From positions 1-6,769 of the forward strand of contig JADLGT010000007.1 in the NCBI GenBank assembly GCA_020849195.1: a stretch of 6,769 bases of DNA, given 5' to 3'. This document shows positions 4,869-6,769 of this stretch, in pieces. The first letter of the stretch is position 1. The number at the start of each line of letters is the position of its first letter. Under the pieces are notes generated by a model, which made no database searches, was not told where the DNA came from, and saw only the letters and a list, made by a program, of their open reading frames with translations. This DNA comes from Bacteroidia bacterium (lineage in GTDB: Bacteria; Bacteroidota; Bacteroidia; JABDFU01). A program made the position numbers and the translations under genes.

Positions 4869-6473
4869 TTACACACTCATTACCGCTTGCACCAAACCTA
4901 AATCATCAAATGAAGGAGGCATCGCATTTGTTTTATAATTTTTTTTAAGTAATGAATGTGCAGTAGCATCGCCCATAGCAACAATTTTTTGAGACGCGTT
5001 TAATTTGTGTTTTTCAAAATACGCTTCAACGTTCGATGGACTTGTAAATACAACTATTTCTGCGGAAGGCAAATCATCAATACTGTTTTTTATTGTTTCA
5101 TAAACTACCAAATCAATAGCCTGACCCGCTTTTACAAATTGTTTTTGTACCGATTTCAAACTTCCTTTTGCCTGAGGAAACAAAACTGTTTTATTGCCCA
5201 CTACCGAAGCAAATTGTTTTCCTGTAAGTCGGGTATCTGTGGAGTAGCCAATAAAATCAGCCTTTTGGCCATACCTTCGTATTTCGTCGGAGGTACTTTT
5301 GCTAACTGCTCCAAATTTAACCTGTTCGAATTTTGGGTTTTGTTCAAAAAAATATTTGACAGAATTTTTACTCGAAAAAAATACCCAGTCGGTTTTTGGT
5401 ACTTGCTTGATGCGTATTTGTTTTATTTCGATGAGCGAACGCAAATGTACAGTAAAACCATTTGAATGGAGCGCCTTTTTAAAATAGTCGTTTTTACGCT
5501 CATCGCGAGTTATAAATACCGAACTAGGTTTTAGCCAGTTTATTTTATTAACTATTTTCTCGGCAAGGCCGGAATTGCTTTTCGATTGAAAATAAATTTG
5601 TTTAGGGAATGAATTCCACTCATCGGCTTTTGAAGTCCACACATTGTAAATGACCTGTCCTTCTTCGTCTTCGTGTTTTTCGCAATACACGCCAAGCGGC
5701 AATCGACAGCCTCCATTAAAAAGATTTAATACTTTCCGTTCTACTGCTATCGATTGCTCAACTTCCGGGTCGTTAAGTTTTTTAAGTATTGATAAAAGAT
5801 GTTTATCCTTTTCTCTTATTTGCAAGGCCAGCACACCTTGTGCAGGTGCCGGAATAAATTCCTTCGGGCTTATTTTCTCCGAGTAAAATTCAGATATGTC
5901 AATCTGAAGCCGCTCAACGCCGGCAGTGGCAATTACAATAGCATCGTAATTTTTGTCGCGCAATTTTTGAATCCGAGTAGGCACATTTCCCCGAAGGTCG
6001 AGCAGCGAAACATCTTCGCGAAAAGCAAGCAATTGTGATTTCCGACGTGCAGATGAAGTTCCTACTTTGGCATTTTTCTTAAACCCAAATTTCAAGTGCT
6101 CGTCATAACACTCTTTATGAACAAGCACCAACTCTGATGGGTCTTCTCTGTACGAAACGGCTGCAATTGAAAGTCCTGCGGGTTGTTCGGTGGGTAAATC
6201 TTTATGCGAATGAACAGCGAGATCGATTTCGCAGGCAAGCAATGCTTCTTCAATTTCTTTTGTAAAAAATCCTTTCCCCTCCAATTTGTCAAGGCTCATA
6301 TCCTGAATTTTGTCGCCCTGAGTTTTTATGATTTTGATTTCGGCGGTAACGCCGACCTCAGCAAGTTTTTTTTTAATAAAGTTGGCCTGCCATAATGCAA
6401 GTTCACTGCCTCTTGAGCCAATATAGATTGGAGATTTAATTCCTGTAACCGGAGATGTTGAGGAAGAGGGCAC
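4869..6473 (-). CDS. hemC: HemC-HemD fusion: hydroxymethylbilane synthase plus uroporphyrinogen-III synthase
   Basis: One 534-residue frame encodes two consecutive enzymes. Residues of about 15-310 are HemC, which polymerises four porphobilinogens. They include IGSRGSELALWQA at 18-30, HSHKDLP at 88-94 with catalytic Asp92, GTSSARRKSQLL at 138-149, LRGNVPTRI at 160-168, PAPAQGVLALQIR at 208-220 and NGGCRLPLG at 253-261, where Cys256 would hold the dipyrromethane cofactor. Residues of about 316-534 are HemD, which closes and inverts ring D. HemD is poorly conserved, but WVFFSSKNSVKYFF at 363-376, VVFTSPSNVEAYF at 474-486 and VAMGDATAHSL at 498-508 are recognisable. The HemD half is about 219 residues, slightly short of the usual 240-250. 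The start is a GTG at 6473-6471; an in-frame stop at 6486 leaves no ATG upstream, and the next methionine (59) is inside HemC. hemA ends four bases upstream, which suggests coupling. No stop or frameshift separates the halves. Confidence 0.92.
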   Translation of the reverse strand: MPSSSTSPVTGIKSPIYIGSRGSELALWQANFIKKKLAEVGVTAEIKIIKTQGDKIQDMSLDKLEGKGFFTKEIEEALLACEIDLAVHSHKDLPTEQPAGLSIAAVSYREDPSELVLVHKECYDEHLKFGFKKNAKVGTSSARRKSQLLAFREDVSLLDLRGNVPTRIQKLRDKNYDAIVIATAGVERLQIDISEFYSEKISPKEFIPAPAQGVLALQIREKDKHLLSILKKLNDPEVEQSIAVERKVLNLFNGGCRLPLGVYCEKHEDEEGQVIYNVWTSKADEWNSFPKQIYFQSKSNSGLAEKIVNKINWLKPSSVFITRDERKNDYFKKALHSNGFTVHLRSLIEIKQIRIKQVPKTDWVFFSSKNSVKYFFEQNPKFEQVKFGAVSKSTSDEIRRYGQKADFIGYSTDTRLTGKQFASVVGNKTVLFPQAKGSLKSVQKQFVKAGQAIDLVVYETIKNSIDDLPSAEIVVFTSPSNVEAYFEKHKLNASQKIVAMGDATAHSLLKKNYKTNAMPPSFDDLGLVQAVMSV

Positions 6474-6477
6474 TGAA

Positions 6478-6769
6478 TTAATTTTTTATTTTTTCGGAAA
6501 GAATTTCTTTTGCCAATTTCATGGGCATACTGATGTATTTTTTTTCGACGTAGGAAAGTATTTTTTCAAGCACTTCTTTTGATTGTGCATCCATATTTTC
6601 AAGGTCTTTGGCAAACACTTGGCTAAGTGCGGTATGATGAATTTCTTTAACCTTTTTTGGCACTTCACTCATTGCTAATTCAATCATCCGGGTTTTAACT
6701 ACTTGTCTGAATCCGGCAATACTATTGGCAACTAACTGACGGCATTTGTCCAACTCCTTCTCGCGTTCA
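6478..6769 (-). CDS. hemA: HemA, glutamyl-tRNA reductase (C-terminal end only)
   Basis: The frame is open to the right window edge and gives the last 96 residues of a longer protein, starting ...EREKELDKCRQL. Glutamyl-tRNA reductase reduces glutamyl-tRNA to glutamate-1-semialdehyde, the first step of the C5 route to 5-aminolevulinate. Only the helical C-terminal dimerisation domain is present. It is all-helical and charged: FRQVVKTRMIELAMSEVPKKVKEIHHTALSQVF, then a second helix, then PMKLAKEIL near the end, resembling the LLHxPxxxLK end of the family. The catalytic Cys and the NADPH domain are outside the window, so identification relies on this tail plus position directly before hemC-hemD. 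A TTG at 6753 is inside the gene and is not its start. The stop is four bases before the GTG of hemC-hemD. Confidence 0.75.
   Translation of the reverse strand, partial: EREKELDKCRQLVANSIAGFRQVVKTRMIELAMSEVPKKVKEIHHTALSQVFAKDLENMDAQSKEVLEKILSYVEKKYISMPMKLAKEILSEKIKN

Noticed and set aside
5007..5465. Plus-strand 152-codon frame opposite hemC-hemD
   Set aside because: It is an antisense shadow of the HemD half, Phe/Cys-rich with no recognisable domain.

Overview
The window looks like a piece of an AT-rich Bacteroidota chromosome (Cytophaga/Sphingobacteria/Flavobacteria-like; no finer placement is possible from sequence alone). The indications are the near absence of Shine-Dalgarno sequences, two TAnnTTTG boxes of the Bacteroidota -7 type in the one divergent intergenic region, a secreted repeat protein whose mature end begins Gln-Asn after a Leu/Phe-rich signal peptide, and a fused hemC-hemD gene. 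Gene density is high, and no gene-free stretch exceeds 170 bases.

Left part (1-2419, all minus strand): a molybdenum-cofactor (Moco) cluster transcribed moeA > modE-like regulator > mobA > moaD. moaD is cut by the left edge of the window, and further moa genes may lie beyond it. MoaD is the sulfur carrier of molybdopterin synthase, MoeA inserts molybdate into adenylylated molybdopterin, and MobA adds GMP to make the bis-MGD form. The regulator is only a ModE-type DNA-binding domain (108 aa) with no molybdate-binding domain. Between it and mobA lies an inverted repeat, CCGTTAT-N12-ATAACGG, with the arms and spacing of the classical ModE operator. This is the most informative non-coding signal in the window.

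Middle (2420-3777): a 170-base divergent intergenic region with two candidate -7 boxes and two short palindromes, then a plus-strand gene for a secreted protein of about ten 35-residue repeats, probably beta-rich, of unknown function. It does not obviously belong to either neighbouring pathway.

Right part (3855-6769, all minus strand): an early tetrapyrrole cluster transcribed hemA (3' end only) > hemC-hemD fusion > hemB. Together these lead from glutamyl-tRNA through 5-aminolevulinate, porphobilinogen and hydroxymethylbilane to uroporphyrinogen III; glutamate-1-semialdehyde aminotransferase is not in the window. The plus-strand gene and hemB converge across 77 bases in which I see no hairpin terminator.

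Most of the window is ordinary cofactor biosynthesis. The points worth a second look are the ModE-like operator paired with a sensorless ModE, the His in place of a conserved Asp in MoeA, the repeat protein, and a GC-rich quasi-palindrome in the mobA leader.
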